Counted from the stretch's first letter, positions 8,212 to 17,124 are shown. The stretch is DNA of 64,000 bases from Hoeflea prorocentri (GCF_027944115.1 NZ_JAPJZI010000001.1:4030001-4094000), one strand, 5' to 3'. Numbers and translations are program-made. Notes: generated by a model not told the origin, from the letters alone.

Positions 8212-9195
8212 TTATTGTTTCGACAATTTGGCCAAAGGCTCCAGAACTGTCCAGTTGTCGTTAAGGAAACCAGGAAGCTCCGCGCCGTAAACGAAGAGTT
8301 CTGTGCCCCCGATATTGCTGAAGAAGTCTTTCAAACCTCCATCTTGGCGATAGGAAACATCCAAGGCCGCGGCCATTTTTTCCACCACCGCGTCCGGTGT
8401 ATCTTTTGGAGCAAACACCATATGCGGCACGCAAATCGTTTCGCCCGATCCCACATCTGTCATGCTCTCAATGTCAGGCAGGGATTGATGACGGTTTCTG
8501 CCCGTGTATAAAAGCGGCGTGGCCTTTGGCTCTTCCAGCTTTTTGCCCTCTTCGTCATAGAAATAGTCCTTGGCACCGGCAGGGGCGGTCACCATAAGAT
8601 CGATTTGGTTGCCGATAAGGGCAGCATAGGCGTCGGCTGAACCACCGACCTGCACTGCGCGGATTTCGAAACCACCGATCTCTGCAGCTTTCAGCACACC
8701 CATATGACTGGCTCCGCCGATGGTGACCCCGGCAATCAATGGGTCATCACCTTTGGCGGCGGCGATTTCCTTGATCGAGCTCCAACCGGAATCGGCCTTG
8801 CCCACTACCACCAGGCAAACGGAAGACACAGCTGCCACCGGTTTGAGGTCACGATACCCAAAATCTTGGATTCCGGACGCCTCAGCCGTCATGATACCGG
8901 TCTCATGGACCAGAAATTCATATCCATCCGGCTTTGCATCGACAACGCGCCGTGTTCCCACTGAGGAGTGACCTGAAATGTTCAAAACCACAATTTCTTG
9001 CCCCAATTCCTCAGTCAGACCGGGTTCCAGCTTACGAGCTACAAGGTCTGTCAGGCCACCAGCCCGAAATGGCACTACGAGGGTTACGGATTTCTCGGGC
9101 CAAGTCTCGGCTAGGGCCACTTTTGTTCCGGTCACGGTGATTGCAGCTGCCATGAGGGCCGCCAACAGACCGGTGCGCTTTGGAAATCTCATCAT
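8212..9195 (-). CDS. tctC: tripartite tricarboxylate transporter substrate-binding protein TctC
   Basis: This 327-aa periplasmic binding protein begins at ATG 9195, directly after an excellent AGGAGGAC ribosome-binding site. The N-terminus is a signal peptide (basic MMRFPKR, hydrophobic LLAALMAAAITVTG, likely cleavage after ALA at residue 29). The mature protein opens with WPEKSVTLVVPFRAGGLTD, the family-typical PFxAGG(x)xD carboxylate-binding loop. It captures the solute and delivers it to TctA/TctB. As the first gene of the operon it is divergent from the LysR gene at 9289, whose product probably controls it. Confidence 0.93.
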   Translation of the reverse strand: MMRFPKRTGLLAALMAAAITVTGTKVALAETWPEKSVTLVVPFRAGGLTDLVARKLEPGLTEELGQEIVVLNISGHSSVGTRRVVDAKPDGYEFLVHETGIMTAEASGIQDFGYRDLKPVAAVSSVCLVVVGKADSGWSSIKEIAAAKGDDPLIAGVTIGGASHMGVLKAAEIGGFEIRAVQVGGSADAYAALIGNQIDLMVTAPAGAKDYFYDEEGKKLEEPKATPLLYTGRNRHQSLPDIESMTDVGSGETICVPHMVFAPKDTPDAVVEKMAAALDVSYRQDGGLKDFFSNIGGTELFVYGAELPGFLNDNWTVLEPLAKLSKQ

Positions 9196-9241
9196 GTCCT
9201 CCTAGGAAAAAGTCCTTTCAAAAATACGACTGTGAAACCAT

Positions 9242-9273
9242 AATGATAATGAGAAATTTATTACAAATGATAA
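9242..9273. promoter_or_regulatory. direct repeat AATGATAA in the tctC/lysR divergent promoter
   Basis: The 93-base gap between the divergent tctC and LysR genes contains two exact copies of AATGATAA at 9242-9249 and 9266-9273, start-to-start spacing 24 bases. The segment between them is AT-rich. A LysR-type regulator usually binds in such a shared promoter, so this is a candidate operator; no promoter boxes were proven. Confidence 0.4.
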
Positions 9274-9288
9274 CCTGAGGTTAAGGAT

Positions 9289-10167
9289 TTGTCTTTCTAC
9301 CGTCAGATTGAAGTGTTCCGCACTGTCATGACGTCTTCGAGCCTGAGCGCGGCTTCTGGTCGTTTGTTGATCTCTCAGCCAGCAATAACCAAGCAATTGC
9401 GCAATCTAGAAGCCTATGTGGGTACGAAACTTTTTCTGAGAGAAGGCCATCGCCTCCAGCCGACTGAACATGCGCGCCGACTTTTTGAACAATCTGAAGG
9501 CGCTATGGAAAGCATGATGAGCCTTGACCGGTTTGCGCGTTCCCTGGAAGAAAATACCCACGAAACTTTGCGCATCGCAGCGATGCCAATGATTGCCACG
9601 CTCTGGCTACCTCGAAAAATCAATGATCTGTTTAGCCGATATCCGAGCCTCAAAGTGGTCGTGGAAGTCACTAAGTCTTCGCGCATTCTCGACATGGTCG
9701 AAACCGGACAGACCGATATCGGCCTGGGGCTGCCGGTGAGGCCATCGGGTGCCATTATTGCTCACAGACTCCTTGGCAACGAAGCCGTCTGCATTTTCCC
9801 AAAGGGCCACCACCTTGAAAAGAAGGATTATGTCGATCCGGCCGATCTGACCGGAGAAAATTTCATTCTACTGGGCACATTGTTTTATGCCAGCACTGAG
9901 ATCCTCGACCTCTTCGAACAGGAGGGGGTTGCCCCAAAAATAAGAGCTGAAGTCAATTTGGAAGAACTTGCCGTTACAATGGTAGAATCTGGAGCCGGCG
10001 TATCTATTATTGATGCATTCTCGGCAGCCGAACGACAAAAACAAGGCGCAAGTTTTGTTTCCAAACCGTTTAGACCGATTGTCAATATGGATGTCCAAAT
10101 CATGCGCGGCGTCACGTCCAAAAGCCCCGACCTGATCAAGGCGGTGATTGAACACTTTTTGAGCTGA
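9289..10167 (+). CDS. LysR-family transcriptional regulator
   Basis: This 292-aa LysR-type regulator has an N-terminal winged HTH (residues 1-60, including SLSAASGRLLISQPAITKQL) and a two-lobed effector-binding domain. The start is a TTG at 9289 with GAGG eight bases upstream; no in-frame ATG gives a complete HTH. It is transcribed divergently from the tctCBA-peptidase-exporter operon, the standard arrangement for a LysR protein that controls its neighbour in response to the imported compound or a breakdown product. Base composition is AT-richer than the genes beyond 10.3 kb, like the operon it faces. Confidence 0.92.
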   Translation: MSFYRQIEVFRTVMTSSSLSAASGRLLISQPAITKQLRNLEAYVGTKLFLREGHRLQPTEHARRLFEQSEGAMESMMSLDRFARSLEENTHETLRIAAMPMIATLWLPRKINDLFSRYPSLKVVVEVTKSSRILDMVETGQTDIGLGLPVRPSGAIIAHRLLGNEAVCIFPKGHHLEKKDYVDPADLTGENFILLGTLFYASTEILDLFEQEGVAPKIRAEVNLEELAVTMVESGAGVSIIDAFSAAERQKQGASFVSKPFRPIVNMDVQIMRGVTSKSPDLIKAVIEHFLS

Positions 10168-10372
10168 GGCGATAAAGGAAGCTTCTGGCGACTAGAAACG
10201 AATTGCTTTTAACTAAGCTGCTTCAACGTAGTGCACCCAAGGCTTGTTGAACGATATTGTCGCGATTGATGCCAAAGTGGTGATTATGCATACAAAGCTG
10301 ACAAATCAGTGTTGTTTTTGCGTGGCGACTCCTGACCCAAAGTGGACATCATCAGGCGTATGCATTCGGCTG

Positions 10373-11020
10373 CTAGAATGCCAGGGCGTCCTCTGCTTCG
10401 GCGGCTTCTTCAGCGGTCCATTGGCGGACGGGAGTCGGCGCGGCAACTTGGTTGAGAGGCAGAAACGTGCCTTCGCCAGCTTCGTCAAGCACGACTGATC
10501 CGCCTGGCGAAATCACCTCGATTGCGCCTTCGTTGATCTGAAAACCGTAGTGTGACTGGCCTGCCGGCATTCCAACGGTCAACTCGCCACCGAGGAACAC
10601 AGTGCCGCGGATGCCGATGGTTGCAACTGATGTTGAGATGGCGACGTCACTGGGCGATGCTTTGCTTATTTGGCCGGAGACAAAGCGGAATACCCCGACC
10701 GCTATCTCTAATGCCTGGCTCGAACTGCCCGCAGGTGCATAGACGAACTGGTCGATGGTAACGCGTGCGTTCTCACCCATGGTCAGTTTCGACTCATCGT
10801 CAAAAACGATCAGAAGCCGAGCGCCCGGACCAGTGCTGATCTCATCACCAACAAAGACCTGACTGCCCTGCGCCAGATCAACGGTGGTGTTGGCCGCGCT
10901 GCGGCTCGCCGTGCCTTTTTGGCGCTCGACTTGCCCGGCGGCCTGTTGGGCCTGCGCTGGCAGGCTGCATGCCATGGCAACGAAAAAGAGTGCTACGAAG
11001 ATTCTGAAACGATTTCTCAT
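10373..11020 (-). CDS. secreted FecR-domain protein (orphan)
   Basis: This 215-aa protein has a signal peptide (RFRIFVALFFVAMACSLPAQA, cleavage near residue 24) followed by a FecR-type beta-rich domain. Typical features are GSQVFVGDEISTGPGARLLIVFDD, KLTMGENARVTID and SVATIGIRGTVFLGG. Classical FecR is an inner-membrane anti-sigma regulator next to fecI and fecA. Here there is no sigma factor, TonB receptor or transmembrane anchor, so this is the stand-alone exported form found in many alphaproteobacteria, of unknown role. The C-terminus ends in an acidic alanine-rich tail (EEAAEAEDALAF). It stands alone between a LysR gene and a CBS-domain membrane protein. Confidence 0.85.
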   Translation of the reverse strand: MRNRFRIFVALFFVAMACSLPAQAQQAAGQVERQKGTASRSAANTTVDLAQGSQVFVGDEISTGPGARLLIVFDDESKLTMGENARVTIDQFVYAPAGSSSQALEIAVGVFRFVSGQISKASPSDVAISTSVATIGIRGTVFLGGELTVGMPAGQSHYGFQINEGAIEVISPGGSVVLDEAGEGTFLPLNQVAAPTPVRQWTAEEAAEAEDALAF

Positions 11021-11308
11021 TCACAACACCTCATGTTGCGTAATGTACAGTCGGCGTCTTATCCGTGTGCTGATCGATGTTGGTATTGCCGCCCAATATT
11101 GTCAATATCAAACATGTGGTTCTATCTGGTAGCGAAGCTGACCTGGTATCAGCTCCTTTAAGGACATAGTTGCCAATAAATTTGTGAGCCTATGGGCACA
11201 AATGCATACATAACACTCGGCGGCATTGCACGAAATTGAATGTCCGCTTGGGGCTCACAGCGGTCGTTCGCACCTCATCCAGATGCTGCCTTGGAAACCC
11301 CGACGCGA

Positions 11309-12376
11309 TCAACCCGGATCTTGTGATTTCTCCACCACAGCATCTTCCTTCGGTTCACGTCGCTGTTTGGCGCGCAGCCGTGCGGCTTTTCTAAGGTCCA
11401 CTACCTGGTCGTGCTCGTCGACGATCTCGGTGCCGAGAAGCGTTTCGAGTACGTCTTCCATGGTCACCAGGCCGGCTGTTCCGCCGTACTCATCCTCCAC
11501 CAGGGCTATATGAGCATCGCGGTCCATCAAGAGGTCAAAGAGCGTGTCGAGGTCTGTTTTCTCCGGCACGCGCAGCATCTCGCGGGTGAAATCCGCGACC
11601 GGGCGCTCGCCTTCACCGCGCAGAGCGGCGAACAGCAGCTCGCGCGCCAGGACAAAGCCCCGCACCTCATCGATGGTCTCACCGGAGACCAGTATGCGCG
11701 AGAAGGTGAAGGCGTCCCGTCCCGCAACCGCCGAAGCCACGGTCGCATCGGCCGCCACATGGTCGATCACCGTTCGCGGCGTCATAACCTCGTCAGCCTG
11801 GATCTCAGGCATGCGGAACAGGTTGGCGACGACACGTGTTTCATCTTCCTCGACAACACCAAGCCGCTGACCGGCGCTCGTCAGGGCCGTGATTTCCTCG
11901 CGCGAGATCTCTGCGCTCGCCTCACCCCGGGTCAAGAGCCGCGTGATCGCCTGGCTCATCCAGACCAACGGCAATTGCACGGTAATCAGCCACGGCAGCA
12001 CGCGAACCGCAAACGGGGCGAGAGCGCGCCAGTAGGTCGCTCCGAGCGTCTTCGGAACGATTTCCGACAGGATGAGGATGCCCAGCGTCAAAAAGGCGGA
12101 GAAAACGCCAACGCCAAAATCATCGAAAACAAGCGCCGCCTGGGCGCCGGCCCCGGTTGCGCCGACGGTGTGTGCGATTGTGTTGAGCGAAAGGATCGCG
12201 GTCAAAGGCCGTTCGATATCGGCCCGCAAGCGTCTCAGCTTCCCGGCCAGCTTCGGGCGGTCTTCCTCGGCCGCCTCCACGAACGAGGGCGTGATCGATA
12301 AAAGCACCGCCTCCAGGATGGAGCAAAGGAACGACACCCCGATGGCGAGAACGACAAAGAGGATCAGCAGGGTCAT
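11309..12376 (-). CDS. CNNM/DUF21 transmembrane protein with tandem CBS domains (CorC/HlyC-type)
   Basis: This 355-aa protein has an N-terminal DUF21 membrane domain: LLILFVVLAIGVSFLCSILEAVLLS, then the conserved SLNTIAHTVGATGAGA and ILILSEIVPKTLGA. Cytosolic CBS domains follow (about residues 200-330), including MTPRTVIDHV and a second CBS ending LVTMEDVLETLLG. The relatives are linked to magnesium or cobalt efflux and have been mislabelled hemolysins. The usual C-terminal CorC_HlyC transporter-associated domain appears absent, and the protein ends about 40 residues after the second CBS. It is a single gene with about 230 empty bases upstream. Confidence 0.9.
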   Translation of the reverse strand: MTLLILFVVLAIGVSFLCSILEAVLLSITPSFVEAAEEDRPKLAGKLRRLRADIERPLTAILSLNTIAHTVGATGAGAQAALVFDDFGVGVFSAFLTLGILILSEIVPKTLGATYWRALAPFAVRVLPWLITVQLPLVWMSQAITRLLTRGEASAEISREEITALTSAGQRLGVVEEDETRVVANLFRMPEIQADEVMTPRTVIDHVAADATVASAVAGRDAFTFSRILVSGETIDEVRGFVLARELLFAALRGEGERPVADFTREMLRVPEKTDLDTLFDLLMDRDAHIALVEDEYGGTAGLVTMEDVLETLLGTEIVDEHDQVVDLRKAARLRAKQRREPKEDAVVEKSQDPG

Positions 12377-12612
12377 GGGACGGCCTTCGATTGGAGCGTG
12401 TCTTCTTCAGCGATCCCCTTCATACAGGAACGCAGAGCCACAACCAACACAGCAAAGCGAGACAAATCCGCCGGTCGCAGAACCTTGCCTCTGTCCGACT
12501 GCCCACCAACGTAACGGTGTTTGACAGCACTTGTCGTCCGAAAGGGTGACACGCGCCAGGGGCTGGCTCGGCTAATCAACCTCCGAACGCACAGAGTTCT
12601 GGAGAAACACGC

Positions 12613-12852
12613 ATGGTCGACTGGACTGTCATAAGCCGCAACCGCAAAAAACACGGGCACTTTGCGGGCCGGAGCGAAATTGAACAGAACGCCTATTTCG
12701 ATTTTTTTGCAGGCCCGGATAAGGAAACCGGTTCAGGCAAGCGCGTGAGCCTCATCAATCTGCTGCCGCACCTTTCGAGGCTTATGGACCAATACGTCTT
12801 GCGTTGGATGCCCTTTTTGCTAGCGTCCATGAAACACACGAACAGGCAGTAG
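12613..12852 (+). CDS. hypothetical protein, 79 aa
   Basis: This short frame starts at ATG 12613 with GGAG about ten bases upstream and ends three bases before the GTG start of the regulator at 12856. The product is basic at its N-terminus (RNRKKHGHFAGR) and has a mildly hydrophobic middle (LINLLPHLSRLMDQYVLRW). No family is recognised. The close spacing to the regulator is the main support, and it could be a non-coding leader instead. Confidence 0.35.
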   Translation: MVDWTVISRNRKKHGHFAGRSEIEQNAYFDFFAGPDKETGSGKRVSLINLLPHLSRLMDQYVLRWMPFLLASMKHTNRQ

Positions 12853-12855
12853 AGC

Positions 12856-13839
12856 GTGTCAAAGCATCAACACAGGGATATCTCATCAAAAGACGCCATA
12901 AGACGGCTGCTTGAGACAGACATCGACAGCTGTCTCGCCCGCGACGGAGAGACCTGGGAGCAATGCTGGGTACAGGACGATCGTTTTCGCAGCTTCATGG
13001 AATGCGGCATGATGCAGATCGCATGGAACTACGAGGAGTTTCGCCAAAACATGTTCGAGGCCTGGGAGGCAGAACCCGAACCGGTTGATGCGGCGGTTCG
13101 GCGCGAGAATCTGAGCATTGAGGTCCATGGCACCCTGGCCTGGGCAACATTCCAGGAAATCGTTGACACCGGCCCCAATCCTCTGGCGGTTCCCAGCCAC
13201 TCGCTTAATTTTCGTCTGCTTGAAAATACTGACGGGCAGTGGCGTATCCTGTTTCACGGCTGCTGGGCCGAGCCGTTGCGCAACAGCGAAGCGCCTGCAA
13301 TAGAAGTTCTTCCGGACGCTCGCGTCGTCTGGCTCAACAGCGCCGCTCAAACCCGATTGAAGACATTTGGCGGACTGACCATCAGCAACGGTAAACTTCG
13401 CGCCTCCCGGCCGTCATTGAACGCCGGGCTGCACAATGCGATTTCTGGAGCGCATAATCTGACCGGTTTCGGAAAATTCAATCAGGCCGCGAGAAATGCC
13501 GGCGGCGACGTAAAATTTCCCGTCGTCCTTGGAGAACAGGATGATGGAGCACTCCTGTTGTGCTGGGTCAAAGTTGCCGATGGCCGTGTTTATATCCTGT
13601 TTGATCACGATCGCGATCTGTCCAGAAACATCGACATAGCGCAAACAATCTACGGTTTGTCTGACGCGCAAACCGAGACTGTGCGACACATTGCACATGG
13701 CATGGATTTGTCAGATACGGCAGCGGCGCTCGGTATTACAAAAAACACCGCACGGACGCATCTTCGGCGCGTCTACGACAAGGTGGGAGTCAGCAGCCAA
13801 ATCGAACTCCTCCGTCTTCTGATCAGTTTCGACAGCTGA
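12856..13839 (+). CDS. LuxR-type regulator with N-terminal NTF2/SnoaL-like domain
   Basis: This 327-aa regulator starts at GTG 12856. The N-terminal 140 residues look like an NTF2/SnoaL-type alpha-plus-beta barrel: a helix DAIRRLLETDIDSCLARD, strands around AWATFQEIVDTG, and WRILFHGCW. A middle PAS-like segment carries ARVVWLNSAAQ. The C-terminal LuxR HTH has LSDAQTETVRHIAHG, AALGITKNTARTHLRRVYDKVG. The sensory part may bind a small molecule, which cannot be named. The gene is convergent with the TPR gene, with no spacer between the stop codons. The HTH shares spacing and the YDK-G motif with the regulator at the window start. Confidence 0.82.
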   Translation: MSKHQHRDISSKDAIRRLLETDIDSCLARDGETWEQCWVQDDRFRSFMECGMMQIAWNYEEFRQNMFEAWEAEPEPVDAAVRRENLSIEVHGTLAWATFQEIVDTGPNPLAVPSHSLNFRLLENTDGQWRILFHGCWAEPLRNSEAPAIEVLPDARVVWLNSAAQTRLKTFGGLTISNGKLRASRPSLNAGLHNAISGAHNLTGFGKFNQAARNAGGDVKFPVVLGEQDDGALLLCWVKVADGRVYILFDHDRDLSRNIDIAQTIYGLSDAQTETVRHIAHGMDLSDTAAALGITKNTARTHLRRVYDKVGVSSQIELLRLLISFDS

Positions 13840-15480
13840 CTATGCCGCCTTGCTGCGCCGGCAGAAACAGGATGCATGAACCGGCACTTCAGCCCTCGCC
13901 TGCGCCTTGTCGAGCTGCAATTTGATATGCAGGCGCTCGGCCTCCTCGCCGCGGCGCGTCAGGCATTCGTGCAGGCCGTGAAGGCTCCAGACATTGCCAG
14001 GATGCTGACAGGCGCGGGCAAGGGTTGCGTCAAGGCCAAGATCGGCGCGGTAGACGGCTTCCGCCTCGTCAAATTGTTCCTGCTCCATCAAAAGCGCGCC
14101 AAGCGCATGGCGGGTCGGCTGCATCCAGCCCCACGGTTCGTCATAGGGCAGTGCATCGTCGATCTCGACGGATTTGCGCAGGTGCCCGAAGGCCACCTCG
14201 TGATTGCCCTTGTGATACTCAAGCTCGCCAAGCATCATCTGCTCGGCCACTTTGAGGATATCGACGCAGGTGTTGTTGAAGACCATCCGTGTTTCGGGAA
14301 CACGATCGCGGGCGGCCAGGAACAGATCGCGCTCGGCTTCAGCGGCGCTTATCTGATCCGTATTGGCAAGGGCCACAGTCCTTGCATAGTGCATCATGGC
14401 GGTCGTCACACAGAAAAGGTCCGGATCGCCCGGCAAGGTCTGCTCGAGGATGGCACCCCACTGCCCGAAGCGGACCAGAACATGCTGTTTCATGGGAATG
14501 AAACCCTCGAACCAGTCGGCCAGGGGCCGCACAACGGATTCGGGCAGGTTTTCAATCAGCTCATCGGCGGTGGTCAGTGCTGTCTTCATCTGGCCAAGGA
14601 ACATGGCGCCATAGATCTTGAAATGGAAATTGTGGCAGCGGTAGAGCGTGTAGAAATTGTCCGGACCCTCCTGCTGAAGGTAGATGAAATCGGCCTCGAT
14701 GGCGCGGGCATTGCGCTGCACGACGTTTTCGTAATCACCGCACAGGACATCGATATGGGTCGGCATGTGGATGAGGTGCCCGGCATCGGGCACAAGCGAC
14801 ACCAGCCGGTCGCCGTGGCGCAAAGCCCTCTCGGGGTGCGGCGACATTTCCATGAGATGGATATACATGTGCAGAAGGCCGGGATGGTCCCAGGCGCCCT
14901 TGAGCGTCTCGAAAGCGGTATCCAGAACCCGGATCGCCTCCGTCGTATCGGCGCCTTTGGCCGGAGCGCCGGTGGAAAGGTCCCACAACTGCCAGGGTGT
15001 GCGGTTCATGATGGCTTCGGCAAAAAGGGCCGACAGGTCGAGATCGCCGGGGAAAGACCCGTGCACAAGCCGCATCTCTTTGGCATAGGCATCGTTGAAC
15101 GGGGAAAAATCCTCGACCTCACCCTCTTCCGGATAACGGGTCTTTAGGGCCTTGAGCAGAGCCCGTTCCACCGGGCTCGACTGCCGGGACGCTTCCGATG
15201 CCGCCGCCAGCGCGGCACGTGCCTTGGCCAGCGCCTCGGGTTTTTCTTCCGGTTCGAACGCCTCCCAGGGCTTGTTGTAGTTCGGCCCGACCGCATAGGC
15301 GATGCCCCAATGGGCCATGACGCATTCGGGATCGAACTCAAGCGCCTTCTCGAAACAGGCGATTGCCTCCTCATGATTATAGGCATAGGTCCAGATGAGG
15401 CCCCGGTTGAACCAGCGCTGTGCATCTTTGGAGGCGGTGTTTATCTCGCGGCGGTACGTTCCAAGATCATAATAGTCCAT
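13840..15480 (-). CDS. TTC38-like tetratricopeptide repeat protein
   Basis: This 546-aa soluble protein is built of TPR-like helical pairs. The first is clear: RWFNRGLIWTYAYNHEEAI followed by CFEKALEFDPECVMAHWGIA. Later repeats include LHMYIHLMEMSPHPERALRHGDRL. This layout and the family-typical HMPTHID segment match the TTC38 group of bacterial and eukaryotic TPR proteins, whose biochemical role is unknown. ATG 15480 is chosen because GGAGAG sits just upstream; an upstream in-frame start at 15528 would add 16 residues unlike the family. No partner gene is nearby. Confidence 0.85.
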   Translation of the reverse strand: MDYYDLGTYRREINTASKDAQRWFNRGLIWTYAYNHEEAIACFEKALEFDPECVMAHWGIAYAVGPNYNKPWEAFEPEEKPEALAKARAALAAASEASRQSSPVERALLKALKTRYPEEGEVEDFSPFNDAYAKEMRLVHGSFPGDLDLSALFAEAIMNRTPWQLWDLSTGAPAKGADTTEAIRVLDTAFETLKGAWDHPGLLHMYIHLMEMSPHPERALRHGDRLVSLVPDAGHLIHMPTHIDVLCGDYENVVQRNARAIEADFIYLQQEGPDNFYTLYRCHNFHFKIYGAMFLGQMKTALTTADELIENLPESVVRPLADWFEGFIPMKQHVLVRFGQWGAILEQTLPGDPDLFCVTTAMMHYARTVALANTDQISAAEAERDLFLAARDRVPETRMVFNNTCVDILKVAEQMMLGELEYHKGNHEVAFGHLRKSVEIDDALPYDEPWGWMQPTRHALGALLMEQEQFDEAEAVYRADLGLDATLARACQHPGNVWSLHGLHECLTRRGEEAERLHIKLQLDKAQARAEVPVHASCFCRRSKAA

Positions 15481-15576
15481 CGATCTCTCCAATCCCGTTC
15501 GAAAGCCGCACGGGATAAAGAGTAACACGAGCGTATTATGTGGCCAATTTCACAATATCTTACAAAAACAGATGTT

Positions 15577-15921
15577 TTACTTCTGCCGAATACCGACCCG
15601 CACAAGTACTTCGCCGGGTATTGCATATCGTTTGATCAATTGTGACTGGGACGACAGTCCGGCCATGTCATATTGGATGAACAGCGCCCAGGCACGGTCG
15701 GCGGCGGTCTGGACCAAAGCCCGGCGCTTGTCCGGATTGTCGCTATCAACGTCATCATGAACCTCATCATGGGCACGCAGAGCATCCAGCGCCTTTTCGA
15801 GCGCCTTGCCCGCGCGGCCGATGGAAGACGCCATCTCCGCCATAATCTCGTAATCGAGAATTCCGGCACCGGTCTGCGGTCCACGCCTTCTGCCGTAGAA
15901 CACCGGGACCTTCAGGGACAT
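15577..15921 (-). CDS. DUF6665-like small protein
   Basis: This 114-aa protein has an N-terminal motif GAGILDYEIMAEMASSIGRAG followed by two helices (KALEKALDALRAHDE and RRALVQTAADRAWALFIQYDMAG) and a C-terminal strand region. I associate this layout with the rhizobial family DUF6665 from memory. The function is unknown and there is no signal peptide or membrane segment. It lies about 100 bases upstream of the TPR gene on the same strand, so the two may share a transcript. Confidence 0.6.
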   Translation of the reverse strand: MSLKVPVFYGRRRGPQTGAGILDYEIMAEMASSIGRAGKALEKALDALRAHDEVHDDVDSDNPDKRRALVQTAADRAWALFIQYDMAGLSSQSQLIKRYAIPGEVLVRVGIRQK

Positions 15922-16003
15922 CGGGATTGCCTTTGATGCTGGGACTCATGACCGCCGGCATGACGTTGCGATACGGCAACGCTGACCGCCCGTCCCTGTT
16001 CTA

Positions 16004-17026
16004 TCAGACGATAAACCCGTAAATCCAGCCCGCTAGCAGAGAACCGATTACGGCAATCGCGATAAAGAGCCCAAAGGGTTTTGCCTTAAGGACCGGGAAG
16101 ATGGCCAGGGCGCCCCAGATGCTGACGACACCACCGGAAACGAGAAAGGCCATTGCCGCCCCCGGCGACATTCCATGCTCCATCAGCGAGCGGGTCAGCG
16201 GCAGTGCCGCATAACCGTCCACATAGGCGGGCGCACCGACAAAGACAGCCAGCGGCACGGCCCACCAGTTTTCGCGCCCCACATAGGCGGAAAGGGTCTC
16301 AGGCTCCAGAAGGCCGTTCAGGATATGCTCGGCGGCAAAGGCCGGCACGAGACAGATGACCACGAGCCGGAAGGTGGCCGCGAACTCACGGAAGAACGCC
16401 CGACGGCGCGCCGCCGACGCCCATACAGCCGCTTCAAAGCTGCCGTCACTCTGCGCGCAACCGCTGCCGAGACGTCCGACGATTGCATTGCTGCGCAGGG
16501 GATGGTCGATCCAGGCGCGGCCTGACAGTGCTGCAGTCGCCAAACCACCCAGAAGGCCGATTGCAAATGCCGCGGTGGTTTTGCCCACGGCAAAGCCCGG
16601 GCCGAGCATGGCGGCGGTCGCCGCAAACATCGCCGGATCGGTCACCGGCGATGACAACCAGAACGCCATGACCGGGGCAAGCGGAACGCCGGATGCCAAC
16701 AGCGCCGCCATAAGCGGCAGGACAGCGACGCCGCAGACAGGGGTGACCGCGCCGCATGCCGAAGCAAGAAGAATGGCCGGCAGCAATCTGCCGCCAAGAT
16801 GCCGGGAAACGACATCAGCCCCGCCGCTGGCACTGACCCATGCCGCCAGCACGATGCCCGGGATGACGAGCGGCGCCACATCAACGAGGCCGTAGATCAC
16901 AAACCGGCCGGTCTCGAGGACCTGCACGGGCATAAAAACGATCAGCAGAAGCGCCGCAAGGGCGCAGATCGTGATGAAGGATAGAAGCCCGGCACTCATA
17001 CCGGCTTTTCTTGTGGTGTCTGTCAT
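16004..17026 (-). CDS. predicted permease (two-fold membrane efflux type, DUF318/ArsP-like)
   Basis: This 340-aa polytopic membrane protein has about eight to ten hydrophobic segments and the repeated GxxxPxCG-type feature: LASACGAVTPVCGVAVLPLMAAL in the first half and FVGAPAYVDGYAALPL in the second. These mark the predicted-permease family that includes the organoarsenical exporter ArsP and related metal or metabolite exporters. The substrate here is not evident. ATG 17026 with GGAAA upstream is preferred over a TTG at 17050. It is divergent from the LysR gene at 17125 across an AT-rich 98-base spacer, so that regulator probably controls it. Confidence 0.82.
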   Translation of the reverse strand: MTDTTRKAGMSAGLLSFITICALAALLLIVFMPVQVLETGRFVIYGLVDVAPLVIPGIVLAAWVSASGGADVVSRHLGGRLLPAILLASACGAVTPVCGVAVLPLMAALLASGVPLAPVMAFWLSSPVTDPAMFAATAAMLGPGFAVGKTTAAFAIGLLGGLATAALSGRAWIDHPLRSNAIVGRLGSGCAQSDGSFEAAVWASAARRRAFFREFAATFRLVVICLVPAFAAEHILNGLLEPETLSAYVGRENWWAVPLAVFVGAPAYVDGYAALPLTRSLMEHGMSPGAAMAFLVSGGVVSIWGALAIFPVLKAKPFGLFIAIAVIGSLLAGWIYGFIV

Positions 17027-17124
17027 GTCGGTTTCCAATGTGCAGGGCAACTATGACAGATGGCAATTTATTAGAAAAACGAATATATTGTAATTCTGCT
17101 ATCTGAAATATCGATACCTTGAAT

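Noticed and set aside
13876-15147. Long open frame of 423 codons on the plus strand opposite the TPR gene
   Set aside because: It has no recognisable motif and lies wholly inside a well-supported gene on the other strand; long antisense frames are common in GC-rich DNA.
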